This document shows positions 36,096 through 47,278 of a stretch of 64,000 nt of DNA, in pieces. The translations under genes were made by a program, and so were the position numbers. The notes under the pieces were generated by a model that was not told the origin of the DNA, did not search any database, and worked only from the letters and a program-made list of their open reading frames with translations. How positions within the stretch are numbered: position 1 is the stretch's first letter; every line of letters starts with the position of its first letter. The stretch comes from Chaetoderma sp. LZ-2023a (lineage: Eukaryota > Mollusca > Caudofoveata > Chaetodermatida > Chaetodermatidae): the NCBI GenBank assembly GCA_034401795.1, contig CM067372.1, forward strand, positions 35,156,351 through 35,220,350, read 5' to 3'.

Positions 36096-36545
36096 TAAAC
36101 AATCTTGCGCGTTGATTCGATGCAATAATTGGCTTTGTCTGCGTTCAGGCTTAGCGCTATATGCCTTTTGGCCTTTTGTATTGTATGTGATGTTGTTTCA
36201 GCATTTCATTGTGATAAATTTTCTTTAATAACCTAAAAATCGGTTCATTCTAAAATTGAATACTGTTTAAGGAGACATTTTCATAATGAAGGAAACAAAT
36301 CTGAGAACAAAATGTATTTCCTTTGTTCTTGTAAGATAAATGTATATAGTCGAGTACATCACATTAAAATATAGAAGAAAATGAGTACATTTTCATCGCA
36401 GTTACTGATATACAACAGTTAGTGATTGTTACAGTTACCAGCCAAAACGGTGCCTATTTTTGGAGCACTTTCTAATGTTTTTATGGGAAATATATAAATA
36501 TGCATTCCAGCTGAAGCAATGTTTTGACCACTTCTAGGACTGGCA

Positions 36546-36918
36546 ATGAACCGTTCCAGTTTATCCATCCATCATATGATGTCATAATCAACTACGTGAC
36601 ATGTAGGATGATGTCATAATCAATTACAGCATGAATGAGTCGATTTAGTCCGTCTTAAATGCTTAATAGTCAGACATGTTGTGCGAATTGTATGTCTTTG
36701 CTATTTAATAAAGATACCGTTGAATATTTTGAAAATAAACTATGGCAGCAACAACCCAGTCAAATTAGTTTCATAATATTCAACAGCTTACCTGCAGAGT
36801 TTTCTGCAAAATTGCTAGTCAGGAAGTTCAGGGATCGATCGATCCGAACACAAGCGAGGTGTAGGTGGAGCTTACCTAGGGATGGGCGAAGCATAGCTAA
36901 AACTGGAAGGGTCCGTTA
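36546..36918. mobile_element. family C inverted-repeat element
   Basis: 'AATGAACCGTTCCAGTTTAT' at the left and 'TAGCTAAAACTGGAAGGGTC' at the right form terminal inverted repeats. Inside are ATGATGTCATAATCAACTAC and a family B core (36718-36786, CCGTTGAATATTTTG...AATATTCAACAG). Confidence 0.7.
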
Positions 36919-37159
36919 GCTGCTGGGTTGGACAGTTATGTAATAATGTGAACATGCGTGTCAGTCAAGTGGTTCCATAGATACAGGATGTGGGAATCAG
37001 CACTTCCACATTTTGGGCAATACCATCATTTTCACTTTGGTATTCTGCAAAGGTATATGTGAGCGTGGAGTGCTTGTTGTTGTTGTTGCTCTTAAGACAC
37101 TTGAAAAACTGGTTCTACTAGAGGCATCATCTACATTGAGGGAAGTATAGCCATGGGGT

Positions 37160-37640
37160 CCCAAGCCCAACAGTTTTCAAGATAGACATTTTTACGCATC
37201 CTTCAATAAATCTGGCTCTATTGGTGCAATCTTTTCCAAACTTGGGTGGAAGCTTGTCCATGTTGTCCCGAGCACGTGTGCCAATGTTTGGGTCTAAGAC
37301 ATAACAGCAACAGGTTTTTAGCAACAGTTTACGAAATATACATTTTACTCTTTCTTCAATAACTGTTTCTACTGGTGCAATCTTCTTCAAACTTGAACGA
37401 ACACGTATGCCAATTTTGTGGCTAAAGGCTAAACAGCAACAGCGTTCAGCAACGTTGTTTTCAAACATGTCAAGATGGGCATTTCTGAAGCATTTTTCAA
37501 TAACTCTAATGGAGCGATCTCTCCTGAGCTTGGGTTGATGCGTGTCTGTGGGGTCCTGAAAACGTATATACCACTTTTACTGTCAAAGATTAAAATGCAA
37601 CAGTTTTCAGCAACATCATTTGTAAAATAGACACTTAACC
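37160..37640. repeat. diverged tandem units of about 140 bp
   Basis: Words 'AACAG(T)TTTCA(A/G)', 'GACATTTT', 'CTTCAATAA(C/A)TCT' and 'GGTGCAATCTT(T/C)T(C)CAAACTTG' recur in order near 37165, 37305, 37440 and 37590. It is non-coding. Confidence 0.5.
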
Positions 37641-38663
37641 TTACGGCGGCCAGACTGAAAAATATATCAACGACGCGGGTATTGGATAAATTTGTCCTGG
37701 TTTATTATAGTGTAAATATTTTGTGGTGCTTCGGTCTCGATAAGTATGATAACCTCCTTGATTGTTAAGCTTTACCAGGCAGGGAATGGTATTATTACAT
37801 AATATAAATGCCATATTTAGTCATAGCAGTCCCATGTAATAAAATACTTTTAATCTATTTGGGAATTTAAATATTTAAACTGCACTATAACTATGCTAGC
37901 TTAGGGAGTGTGTGCTATATCAGATCTTTCTTTTACTCATTTTTCCCGCTGAAGGCAAATGTCAGAGTATTTAGAAATTAACTGAAGCGAGATATTTATC
38001 AATAATATAACATGTTTTTACATTGAACACAATAATGTTACAGTACCGTAAACTGGGGTGAATAGGGATGGTTTTGGTGTTCTTTGTGTGATAAAACCAA
38101 CCAAACTTCTTTTTCTCGAGTAATACTTATTTCCATTTTGTGTCCTCAAGCATGGGCTATTGGGGAGAATATATGGTGTTTCCAAGTTTTAGTTATGGGT
38201 GTTCTTTTTTTATTCATTATTGACTGTCCCTATTCACCCCAATAATGGGGTGAATGGGGACATCAACTTTTTTGCATTACTGTCTCTATTGTACTCTATA
38301 TTGGGGTGTAAAGGAACAGTTAATATATTAAAAAAAATCTTTTATTGAGTAAGTAACATAAAGTGAACAAATAAAACCTGGAGGCTAGCTTGGTTAGCTT
38401 CAGATATTACTGAGACGTCGGCACTGTTGCCGAGAAAGTGTAAAAATTCATAAAATACAATGCATCAAGGAAAAATAACTACCGGTACCGGTAATCTTAG
38501 TCTGAAATGATTACAAACTGTATCAAATCATCTAATAAAGTAACAGTTTAATTATGTCACAGAAGGCAAGGGGAAAATGTGCTGATTGGTGACAAAGAAT
38601 GCTTAGCAAATTTCACACTCAAATCGTGATACCTGTAAGTACATGTATGAAATTTGAACAACT

Positions 38664-40798
38664 TCACATGTCTGCTTTCATTTCAACAATTTCGAGAACA
38701 CCATTCCTAAGCACTTTTGGCATTTTGATTTTCATCTTTATGTCTTGATTTGAATACCATAACTCATCAGTCACTTTGGGCAACTTCCAGGTTCCTCCAC
38801 TCCGCATCATTGAGGTAATTATACCACCATTGTCATCCTTCAGAATGATTTTACCTGGGTAAGTATCTCCCTCATACTCAAAGAGCACATAATGTCCAGT
38901 ATTTAAATTGAGGTCAGGCTTGTCAGCTGATTGCATTGGTCCTTTTTGTTTTAACTGGAAGGTCCTGTTCTGAATCATCGCTTTGTCTTTCCATACAGTC
39001 TTCTTCATTTACCTCTCTGTCATCGCTTTCTTCTTCACTGCTATCCTCGTACTGGCACTCTTCATCAGATGAACTCTCTTCCATATCTGACTCATCATCT
39101 GTTCCAACCTTCTTTCTGTATCTTTTTCTCTTTTTTTCTCTGATTAATACCAGAAAAGCCAGGCTCAGCCTCAGCTACTGGAGATTGTCTCTTTCCAATA
39201 TCATTACCACCATCTGTATCTTTCCTTTTGTGTTGACTCCTCTCACCACCCTCAGCCTCTGCTAAATCTGCTCAGGTAACACTCTTTCCAATATCATTAC
39301 CACCATCTGTATCTTTCCTTTTGTGTTGACTCCTCTCACCACCCTCAGCCTCTGCTAAATCTGCTCAGGTAACACTCTTTCCAATATCATTACCACCATC
39401 TGTATCTTTCCTTTTGTGTTGACTCCTCTCACCACCCTCAGCCTCTGCTAAATCTGCTCAGGTAACACTCTTTCCAGGCTGTACAGTTATCTTCTTCTTT
39501 CTTTTATTTTGAACAGCATTCCCATCATATCTCATTTCTTCAAGTATCTGAATAAAACTCCTGTTCAAATCTGATTCAGCAGCAGCACCGGCCCCATCGG
39601 CAGTGGAAGTGACACTAGGCCCATCACCTGCATTTTGCTCAAGAATTTTGTTGCGATTTACTGGTACTATTCCACATTTTGTGAAACCAGCTTTTATCTT
39701 TTCACCTGCATTCGATGCCATGTCATTCGTGAGCTTAGTCAGTAAAGTAGGAAATGTATCTTTGGGTATGCACGATTGCTTATGACCTGGGCCCTTCTTC
39801 CATGACTCCAGAATCTTGCGCCAGGTGGTTTTCATAGGGCGGAAAAAGGCCACATCTTGTGGCTGTGCTAAATGCGTAGAGTTAGGTGGAAGAAAGCAGG
39901 ATTGAATGTTATGTTGCTCACAAAGTTCAATCACTTCAGCAGAAAGATGTGAGCTTAGGTTATCACCAATCAGCACTTTTTTCCCTTGCAGTGTTTTCAG
40001 ATGGGACAAGGCAAGATTTTTAAACCAGTCTGAGAAGCAGGTATGGTCAAACCACCCTGATTTACTCCTATTATACCGAGCTGATTTTGGCCCCCCCCCC
40101 CTCTCCCCCATAGTCCAAGTATCATATAAATTGACTGATTTGTACATCACATATGGTGGCAGAAGATGGCCGTCTGCACACGCTGCATACATGGTCGAGG
40201 TTGAAGACTTGGAACTGTCTATGATCTTTTCGGGATACTTTGTCCCGCGCTTCATGATGACCTTTCGTCTACCAGGATCATCACTCAAGTTAGTTTCATC
40301 GTAATTCATTACGTTTGATGCTGGGATATCCTTGAGTGTTTCTGTAAGGTTATCACAATACTCATTAAGAACAAATGGGGATACCTTTGCTCTCGAGCGT
40401 TTGATGTTTTGTCACAATCGCATGCAAGCTCCTCTTTGTGATGCAGCAAAAATGAATTTGCCCACTCTGTCCCAGGCATGTTGTCCATGAACTTTTTAAT
40501 AGCCATCCCATGCCGATCTAGGTACCCCTTAACTATGAAACGAATATCCAGTTTGTCCATTGGATAGCCCCACATAGAGCATGTTATCAGGCGATTTACA
40601 AGATGTTGCTCTGTTTCGCGGGATAAAACAGTCTGTCCACCTTGTGGTAACACGTTTCTCCGCTTTTTATGTCGACACAAAACACTTCTAGGAGTATGAC
40701 ATTCCATGTTCTATTGCTGCTAAAGCTTTATGGATCTGTGAACTGTCATGTTTTTTGTACGTTTTGGCACCAGCTTTCGGTTTATGTACACGAGCCAT
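38664..40798 (-). pseudogene. pogo-like DDE transposase
   Basis: Starts at ATG 40796-40798 (MARVHKPKAGAKTY), with a Psq-like helix-turn-helix reading to about 40700 and a frameshift there. The next frame runs 40707-40309 with the CENP-B-like DNA-binding middle. The DDE_1 core follows at 40309-39458: NYDETNLSDDPG (first Asp), VLIGDNLSSHLS (second Asp), NSTHLAQPQDVAFFRPMK (third acidic). The C-terminal tail (39008-38664, VLFEYEGDTYPGKI) is separated by three 93-bp repeats, each carrying an in-frame TGA. At least two frameshifts and these stops indicate an inactive copy. Confidence 0.9.
39181..39470. repeat. 93-bp tandem repeat inside the transposase C-terminus
   Basis: About three copies of a unit with CTCAGGTAACACTCTTTCCA start near 39271, 39364 and 39457. 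The period of 93 keeps the frame (31 codons, GERSQHKRKDTDGGNDIGK on the minus strand). Each copy holds a TGA where the first, non-amplified unit reads through. Confidence 0.85.
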
Positions 40799-41284
40799 GT
40801 TGTCCCTATTCACCCCGTGAGAAACTCATTTCATGCCTGAAAATACAAATAAAAATATTTTTGAATTGTTAAAACACCATATAATTTCCATATTGCTAGG
40901 ATACTTAGCTAACTCATTGCCAGTCATCATACCATACTTGACTCAATTGCACTCTGTTTTGTTTGGTATGAAGGAACAAGGTTTTGACTACATTATTTTT
41001 GTCACAAATTTATATAAATTTTACAGGCACATTTAGAGATAAACAAGTCTGCTCCAGAGGAAAGGTTCTCCCCCTGTTGTTTAGAGTCGTAATGAAGTTA
41101 TAATCATAAAAACATGGCAAAGTTATACGCTTAGCAACAACCGAGAAATAGCACAATATATTAAAATCCGAAAAATTGTCCCTTTTCACCCCGGTGTCCC
41201 TATTCAGCCCAGTTTACGGTACAGTTCAGAAATAAGTTTGAATGTTTCCAGCATAAAAACAGAAACATGTTAGTAAGAAATTAT

Positions 41285-41610
41285 CTGTTGAATATTTTTA
41301 ACATAATTGGATTGGATGACTGCTGCCTTAGACAGCAATAGCTTCATTTCGAATTAAGTTTAACATTTTAACACTCATATCAGCCAACACAGCTTCTGCA
41401 GTGGTCATGGGAAACGCCCATTTGCAGATCAAGAGAAGACTATTTTTGAAAATTTACCACTAGAATGACTGGCTCAATCACCAAGCCAGTCATTCCAGTG
41501 GTAAATTTTCAAAAATAGTATTCTCATGGTCTACAAATGGACATTTTCTATGAGAAAATTTAAATTTTCTTGAATAAATTCAAGGGTTAAGGGGTTAAAA
41601 TATTCAACAG
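41285..41610. mobile_element. family B MITE split by a family A insertion
   Basis: CTGTTGAATATTTTTAACAT and the CTGCCTTAGACAGCAATAG centre are followed by CGAATTAAGTT. Then comes the family A copy (41360-41598), and then AATATTCAACAG (41599-41610) completes the family B right arm. Confidence 0.8.
41360..41598. mobile_element. family A TTAA hairpin MITE nested in family B
   Basis: TTAA (41360-41363) and TTAA (41595-41598) border it. The stem includes TTTGCAGATCAAGAGAAGAC and CAAAAATAGTATTCTCATGG. The centre is GGCTCAATCACCAAGCC. Removing it restores the family B arm, so TTAA is the duplicated target. Confidence 0.88.
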
Positions 41611-41710
41611 TACTGTTTATTTTGTTTTAGAAACAAGTTATTTTTAAGCTGTACTTTACCACACTAACATTGACAAAATATTGATTCACACAAAGTGTGT
41701 TCAAATCATA

Positions 41711-41766
41711 AACAGTCATTGCAGAGCTAACAGTCATTGCAGAGCTAACAGTCATTGCAGAACTGC
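41711..41766. repeat. 20-bp direct repeat, three copies
   Basis: The unit is AACAGTCATTGCAGAGCT. Confidence 0.85.
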
Positions 41767-42010
41767 TAAATGCAGATCATCTAAAATCATTACCAGAGTA
41801 ATAAATATGCTCTCTGGATTTGTCTAGTGGCCAACTCACAGCAACTGTTACAGAGAAGCTGTGCTGGCCTCAGATAGTAGAATCGATAATAAATATCATA
41901 TGAACCACAGTTTGCAAATTGACTTGTCATGTTAGGTACATATTGTGATGATTGACATTTGCTCCAGCTAATTTATGGCAAAGGTCCAATAATCTTACTG
42001 CACCACCTTT

Positions 42011-42423
42011 AATGGACCTTTCCAGTTTTAGCTATGCCCCGCCCATCTCTAACTAAACTCCACCCACACCACGCTCATGTTGCGGTCCCTGAACTCCCTG
42101 ACTATCAATTTCCAGAAAACTATACAGGTTTTCAGGCTGTTGAATATTTTGAAACTATTTTGACAGGGGCCACTGGTGCTGCCTATGGGTCTATGACCTA
42201 GGGCAGCAACAGCGCCCAGTTCAAATTAATTTGAATATATTCAACGGCATGTTTATTAAATAGCAAAGACATACAAGTCGTGCAATGTGACAGACTATTA
42301 AGTGTTTAAGACGGACTAAATCGAGTCATTCATGCTGTAATTGATTATGACGTCATCCTACACGTTACGTCTACAGTTGCTTATGATATCAAATGATGGA
42401 TGGATAAACTGGAAAGGTCCATT
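42011..42423. mobile_element. family C inverted-repeat element, best copy
   Basis: AATGGACCTTTCCAGTTTTA at the left and AACTGGAAAGGTCCATT at the right are inverted termini. Internal order: CTATGCCCCGCCCATCTCTA, a family B hairpin (42137-42247), 'GACAGACTATTAAGTG', 'GATTATGACGTCATCC', 'GATGGATGGATAAACTGG'. Confidence 0.8.
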
Positions 42424-42755
42424 GTGTAAACAATTCCCTGTGCAGTACACTATCAACAGATCACATTCAGTTATGACCTCGTTAAAGAAAGATCTACTTG
42501 TTCTGGGCACTGTTTAATCAGGTATATGACCCCTGTGTGAGCAGTAAGATGGCAATCAATATAGATCTATAGAGCTTGCTAAATGACTGGACAGCAATGG
42601 AGGCATCTGATCTGTCACTCAAGTACATCTGACATCATAAGCAAATATGTCACATGTTAGCTGACATCACAATCGGAATGACATAGACTCCCTCATGAAA
42701 ACTTAAAATCTGTCATGAAGTGTGTGTTTGAAGAATTTACAATTTAATAAACATT

Positions 42756-42822
42756 CTGTTGAATATTTTGGAAATAAGTTGACTGGGAATGTCAGTCAAA
42801 TCAGTTTCAAAATATTCAACAG
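42756..42822. mobile_element. family B hairpin MITE, short
   Basis: CTGTTGAATATTTTGGAAAT pairs with ATCAGTTTCAAAATATTCAA(CAG). The centre is reduced to GACTGGGAATGTCAGTC. Confidence 0.8.
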
Positions 42823-42902
42823 CTGACCTGTAAATGTATATATATAATATGTGGATTGCCATTTAGCGTCTCGAGAACCCTAGTTGTTATGGGGTCAAAA
42901 GG

Positions 42903-43112
42903 TTAACGCTTAAAACTCTGATGTCAAAATGTTTAATTTTCAAGTTAAATTAAGAGATAAACTGGTGTTCATTTTTCAACAAATTTGTTGGAAGATGTTG
43001 GTGTCTACGACAGCAACGTCGTCCACCAAAATTGTTGGAAAATGTGCACAAGTTTATTTGCTATTGACACAGTAAAAGATAAGAATATTGGCATCAGTGT
43101 GGTAAGGGTTAA
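42903..43112. mobile_element. family D TTAA hairpin MITE
   Basis: TTAACGCTTAAAACTCTGAT to GGTAAGGGTTAA. CAAATTTGTTGGAAGATGTT pairs with its inverse around 'CTACGACAGCAACGTC'. It is homologous to 15186-15389. Confidence 0.7.
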
Positions 43113-43241
43113 TGATCACTCTGACCTGATGTTATTTTGAAAGTATCCGGTCAATTCCGGTATCCGTGTAATTGTGTTGCTATGAGCACTGGTGTGTTTG
43201 TGGTATAATCTACGATACAACCTATATAATCGATATTCTCA

Positions 43242-43471
43242 TTAATTGTCAAGCAGGTCAAAATGGCATTTCCAGTGGTCTTAACGAATGTCCCTTTGCA
43301 GACAAAGAGAAGACAACTTGTAGAAATTTACACAGTTGGAATGCCTGCCTCGATAGCAGAGCCAGTCATTCCAGAGGTAAATTTTCAAATGTCTTCTCGT
43401 TACCTGTAAAAGGATATGCAATAAGCAAATATTAAAATTTTCTTGCCCAGCTTTGACCATTAAAGGTTTAA
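43242..43471. mobile_element. family A hairpin MITE, diverged
   Basis: TTAA at both ends. Retains CTTTGCAGACAAAGAGAAGA, GCAGAGCCAGTCATTCCAGA and AGCTTTGACCATTAAAGG. Confidence 0.72.
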
Positions 43472-43565
43472 CCGATATGCGTCCATCAGCTCCAGCATGG
43501 AATAGAGGATAGAATAGAATAGATTGTACATTTATATTGCGCTGAACTCCATGCGATTGCATGCA

Positions 43566-43866
43566 TGGATCCAGTTCTAACTATGACCCGCCATTTCCCA
43601 GATATTCCCCACCCATTCCTAGCTATGCCCCACCCATTTCTAGCTATGCCTCACCCATTTCTAGCTATGCCCCACCCATTTCTAGCTATGCCTACTCATT
43701 TCTAGCTATGCCCCACCCATTTCTAGCTATGCCCTACTCATTTCTAGCTATGCCCCACCCATTTCTAGCTATGCCCCACCCATTTCTAGCTATGCCCCAC
43801 CCATTTCTAGCTATGCCCCGCCCATTTCTACCGTAAGCTCTGCCCACCTTCTACTCATGTTTGAAC
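43566..43866. repeat. 21-bp minisatellite grown from a family C head
   Basis: The unit TTTCTAGCTATGCCCCACCC(A) repeats about 11 times (43587-43834). The first part, 'CCAGTTCTAACTATGACCCGCC', matches the left end of family C (TTCCAGTTTTAGCTATGCCC), from which the array appears to have expanded. Confidence 0.85.
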
Positions 43867-43873
43867 TGATTTT

Positions 43874-44143
43874 AGCAATGGACCGTTCCAAGTTTATCCA
43901 TCCATCATAGAACATCATATGACATCATACTCGACTAAGTGATGTGTGTGATGATGTTTGTGATGGCGTCCGTCTTTCGCGCTTAATAGTCTGACACGTT
44001 GTACATTCCAATTTAATAAATATTCAGTTGATTATTTTGAAACTAATTTGACTGGGCGCTGTTGCTGCTTTAGGCAGCGACAGTGGGTGGAGGTTAGCTA
44101 GAAAAGGGCGGGGCATAGCTAAAACTGGAAAGGTCCGTTAGTA
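43874..44143. mobile_element. family C element with family B core
   Basis: AATGGACCGTTCCAAGTTTA to TAAAACTGGAAAGGTCCGTT, with TTGACTGGGCGCTGTTGCTG at the embedded family B hairpin (44027-44090) and GGGCGGGGCATAGC before the right end. Confidence 0.72.
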
Positions 44144-44259
44144 GCTCTATTAGACTGCTTTAAACAAAATTTGTATTTAGTTCAAGTGGGAGCACGATTT
44201 TATATTTACATTAGTGTCGCCATACAAGATGTGTGTTAACGTGAGTGTAGCGGGAATAT

Positions 44260-46700
44260 CATTAGTTACAAGTGTGTTATGAAAAGCACGTCTTTTCTCC
44301 CTATAAAGGGGACAGTAGGAGACATAATGTTCAACGGTTTCATCAGGATATCCACAAGAACAACTTGTCGAGTCCGTCAGATGATTGTCAAACAGATGTC
44401 ATTAAGAAGCCTGCTTATATTAATATTAGCTGCTCTAGACCCAACATAGTACCAGGGTGGGGGTTGTCTTATGCTATGCATTGTTTGAAGTTTTCTTTTA
44501 AATTCTGGTACGGTAGTAGACGTTGAGACAGGCGCAGGGAAGGTGTTCCAGGCACGGATTGTTGCTGGGAAAAAAGGTCCATTGTTGATCTCAGTACAGC
44601 ATAGGTAGGGAGTAATAAGATCTGAATGCCGGATATTATATGGGTTCCGGGCTTGGGATATTAAAGGAATGCGGTTAGTAAGCATTTCACACGTCATTCC
44701 ATTAACAACTTTGTAAGGAATAACTAATCTGTGTGTTTCCCGTCTATGAGCGAGTGTTTCTATTCCAGTTTCTATGTATAGATCGTCCGTGTGTGCACTA
44801 CGTGTTAGACCGCTTATTGTTCTAAGTGCTTCTTTTCTAACATTTTCTAGTCTCGTGGTAAGGTATTGTGGCAGATTGTCCCAAACAATGTCAGCGTATT
44901 CCAAACTTGGCCTGATGAAGCTTTTATACATTATTTCAAGTAGTGAACGTTTGTGTTGGGCCTTTGATATTAGTGTTTCCACGTGGTTGAGCCAATGACC
45001 TTTACTGTTAAATGTAATTCCAAGGTGTGTATGGTAATTTGATGAAAGTATTTCTGAATTCTTGAACTTTAAAGGAAATACTGTAGGATTACTACGAAGT
45101 GAGACCAGTAAGGATGTGATTTTTAAGGCATTAGATTCGACCAACCAGGTGTCTGCCCATTGGGTTATAATCTGTAGGTCATGGTCTATTGAAGCACTGC
45201 ACCTGTAGGTTGTCAGATATTATATATAGAGACGTATCATCAGCAAACAGCTTAATATTGTTTAGGATAGCACTGGGCAAGTTGTTTATAAAGCCCAAAA
45301 ACAATAGAGGACCAAGAACTGAGCCTTGCGGCACACCAGAATTCAACGAAAGTAACAGACTCGCTACCATTAATGACTACTCGCTGATGATGATTCTCGA
45401 GATAACTTGCAAACCATGCAAGTAGTGTTCCAGTGACGCCAAATTGTTCCAATTTCTGCAGCAGTCCACGGTACCAGACTCGGTCAAATGCTTTGGATAT
45501 ATCAAAAAATAAAAACAACATTTCTTTTTGATTGTCAAGTGCATCGACAATATCGGTATAAATATCTAATAACTGGTTAACGGTCGAATGTTAGGAAGAA
45601 AGCCAGACTGGTGAGGTATTATACCATTTCTAATAAAATTGTAAACGTGTTTAAAAACTGACCTTTCCATGACCTTACTTAAACAACTCAGTAGTGGTAT
45701 CGGTCGATAATTTGAACATAAGTTCTTGTCGCCCTTTTTAAGGATTGGCGTTACATTAGCTACTTTCCCAGAAGTTGGAAAATGAGAATTTCTAAGAGAA
45801 AGGTTAAAAAATTGCGCCAAAATTGGGGCCAGAACTTGTTTAGCCTCTACGAGTAATTTTGGACTTATCTGGTCAGGACCAATTGCCTTCGACGTGTCCA
45901 AGTTGGATAGTACACCTAAAATATCAGTTGTTGTTATAGCTATAGTGTTTAGGGACATTTCTGTATATACTCGCAAAGCAGGTAACTGGGCTTGGGGGTT
46001 GTCTATTGTAGCAATACTGGCAAAATAATTGTTAAGAAGATTAGCCTTCTCTGGAAGACCATAGGCGAACGAGCCATCTTGATGCTTGAGGGGAGGCATT
46101 TGGTTGAAGTTTGAATTAGTGTCAGATAGGAATGATTTGCTCAATTTCCACCATTCTTTGGAACCTGTACGGCCATTTTTAAATTTCCTCAGCCGTCTTG
46201 TCTCTAAGTTCCTGTTTGGCCGTCCTAACTAGAGTGTTTACAAGATTCCTATGCTTCTTGAATTCTGTTGTGTCAAGTTCTTGGTTTGTTTTTCTTGACT
46301 TCTTAAAAAGTTTTTCTCTGATCCTCATTTCGTGCTTAATCTTATTTGACATCCACGGTTTATCATTTGGGTTTATGGTTACAGCTTTGTTGGGTATACA
46401 TGCATTAGCTGCATGAATAATATTTGTGGTAATAATATGACACCATATGTCAACATCAGTTTCATTGAGTAGAATATTCCAGGATGCGTTGGCCAAGACA
46501 TCCCTAAGTTTATACCAGTCCGCTTTTCCATAGTCCCAAATCTGTCGTTTGTATGATTTACGTTTGGGTATTGCAGATGTTAGGACTAGATAAACTGGTG
46601 TGTGATCGCTACAGAAAGGTGACATGACAGCTCTTATCTTTTACAATTCCTCTATTATTAATTATCATTGGATCAATGTAAAAAAGCGCACTTACACAGT
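44260..46700 (-). mobile_element. 5'-truncated non-LTR retrotransposon (CR1/Jockey-like)
   Basis: Minus-strand order from the right: end of an AP-endonuclease (IDPMIINNRGIVKDKS, then SDHTPVYLVLTS), a linker, RT fingers, palm and thumb, with no RNase H. Bounds are approximate: the right edge is taken near 46700, just before the next host exon, and the left edge near 44260 where homology ends. Four or more frame changes make it inactive. Confidence 0.85.
44377..46625 (-). pseudogene. endonuclease end plus reverse transcriptase of the 44-46.7 kb element
   Basis: Motifs in minus-strand order: SDHTPVYLVL (46610, endonuclease), LDTSKAIGPDQISPKLL and ILKKGDKNLCSNYRPIPLL (46144-45566 frame), LFFDISKAFDRVW (about 45500, first catalytic Asp), SGVPQGSVLGPLLFLGFINN (about 45330), FADDTSLYII (about 45240, YADD-type box), then HLGITFNSKGHWLNHV, RPSLEYADIVWDNL and TIRAWNTFPAPV (45144-44377, thumb). 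Fragments lie in different frames. Confidence 0.88.
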
Positions 46701-46818
46701 ACATAAGCAAGGAGGTGGGGTGGCGAGTGGGGGTGTGTGTGTTTGAACACTGTGAAATCCACTCTGAATTCGGCTCTGTTGCAATACACACACGCTGTAT
46801 TTGTTGTTTGGTATTTAG

Positions 46819-46976
46819 TGTGGTGGTAATCCTGTGTCCTGTGCTATTGGCTTGGAGGTTCTAAATATCATCCGTGATGAAAAGTTGATGGAGAAAGCAA
46901 CTAATGTGGGCAATGATTTGAAGAAAGGCTTACTAAAGCTTAAGGAAGAGTTCCCACAGAAGGTTGGAGATGTCAG
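46819..46976 (+). CDS. ETNPPL: ETNPPL-like exon (GGNPVSCA)
   Basis: Acceptor GGTATTTAG|TGTGG, donor GTCAG|GTAAGA. It encodes CGGNPVSCAIGLEVLNIIRD, EKLMEKATNVGNDLKKGLLK and LKEEFPQKVGDV(R). The preceding exon ends in NT, so the family signature NT(F/Y)GGNP reads NT-C-GGNP here; the aromatic is replaced by Cys (TGT) in the first codon of the exon. It ends in phase 2. Confidence 0.94.
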
Positions 46977-47044
46977 GTAAGAATCCAGTCACACCTGTAT
47001 AGGAAGACCTCTTTTTCTCTCACATGGTACAGCATGGTGTGTAT

Positions 47045-47278
47045 TTAACCCTTTAGTGGTAAAGATTGATCAAGAAAATTATAATGCCTGCTTAGGTAAT
47101 GCCCATTTTACAAGCTAAGAGAAACTATATTTGAAAATCTACCACTGAAAATACTGGCTTAGTTATCTAGCCAATCGTTGTAGTGGTCAAATTAAAAAAA
47201 AATTGTCTTCTCTTGGCTTGCAAATTGGCATTTCTCAAGACCACTGCAAAGGTGTGGTTTGACTGGCTTGAACATTAA
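47045..47278. mobile_element. family A TTAA hairpin MITE (left of a tandem pair)
   Basis: TTAACCCTTTAGTGG to GAACATTAA. Arms CAAGCTAAGAGAAACTATAT and ATTGTCTTCTCTTGGCTTGC. It shares its right TTAA (47275-47278) with the next copy. Confidence 0.8.

Larger units (their letters stand above)
38046..41219 (-). mobile_element. pogo/Tigger-like DNA transposon
   Basis: Terminal inverted repeats CCGTAAACTGGGGTGAATAG (38046) and its inverse ending CCCAGTTTACGG (41219) are flanked by TA on both sides (38044-38045, 41220-41221), the target duplication of Tc1/mariner-pogo elements. A minus-strand transposase occupies 38664-40798. The terminal word 'TGTCCCTATTCACCCC' recurs internally at about 38225, 40800 and 41190, and an inverted version occurs near 38250. 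Confidence 0.92.

Noticed and set aside
39603..40304. Plus-strand frames of 60 and 132 codons
   Set aside because: Antisense to the pogo-like transposase core; no domain recognised.
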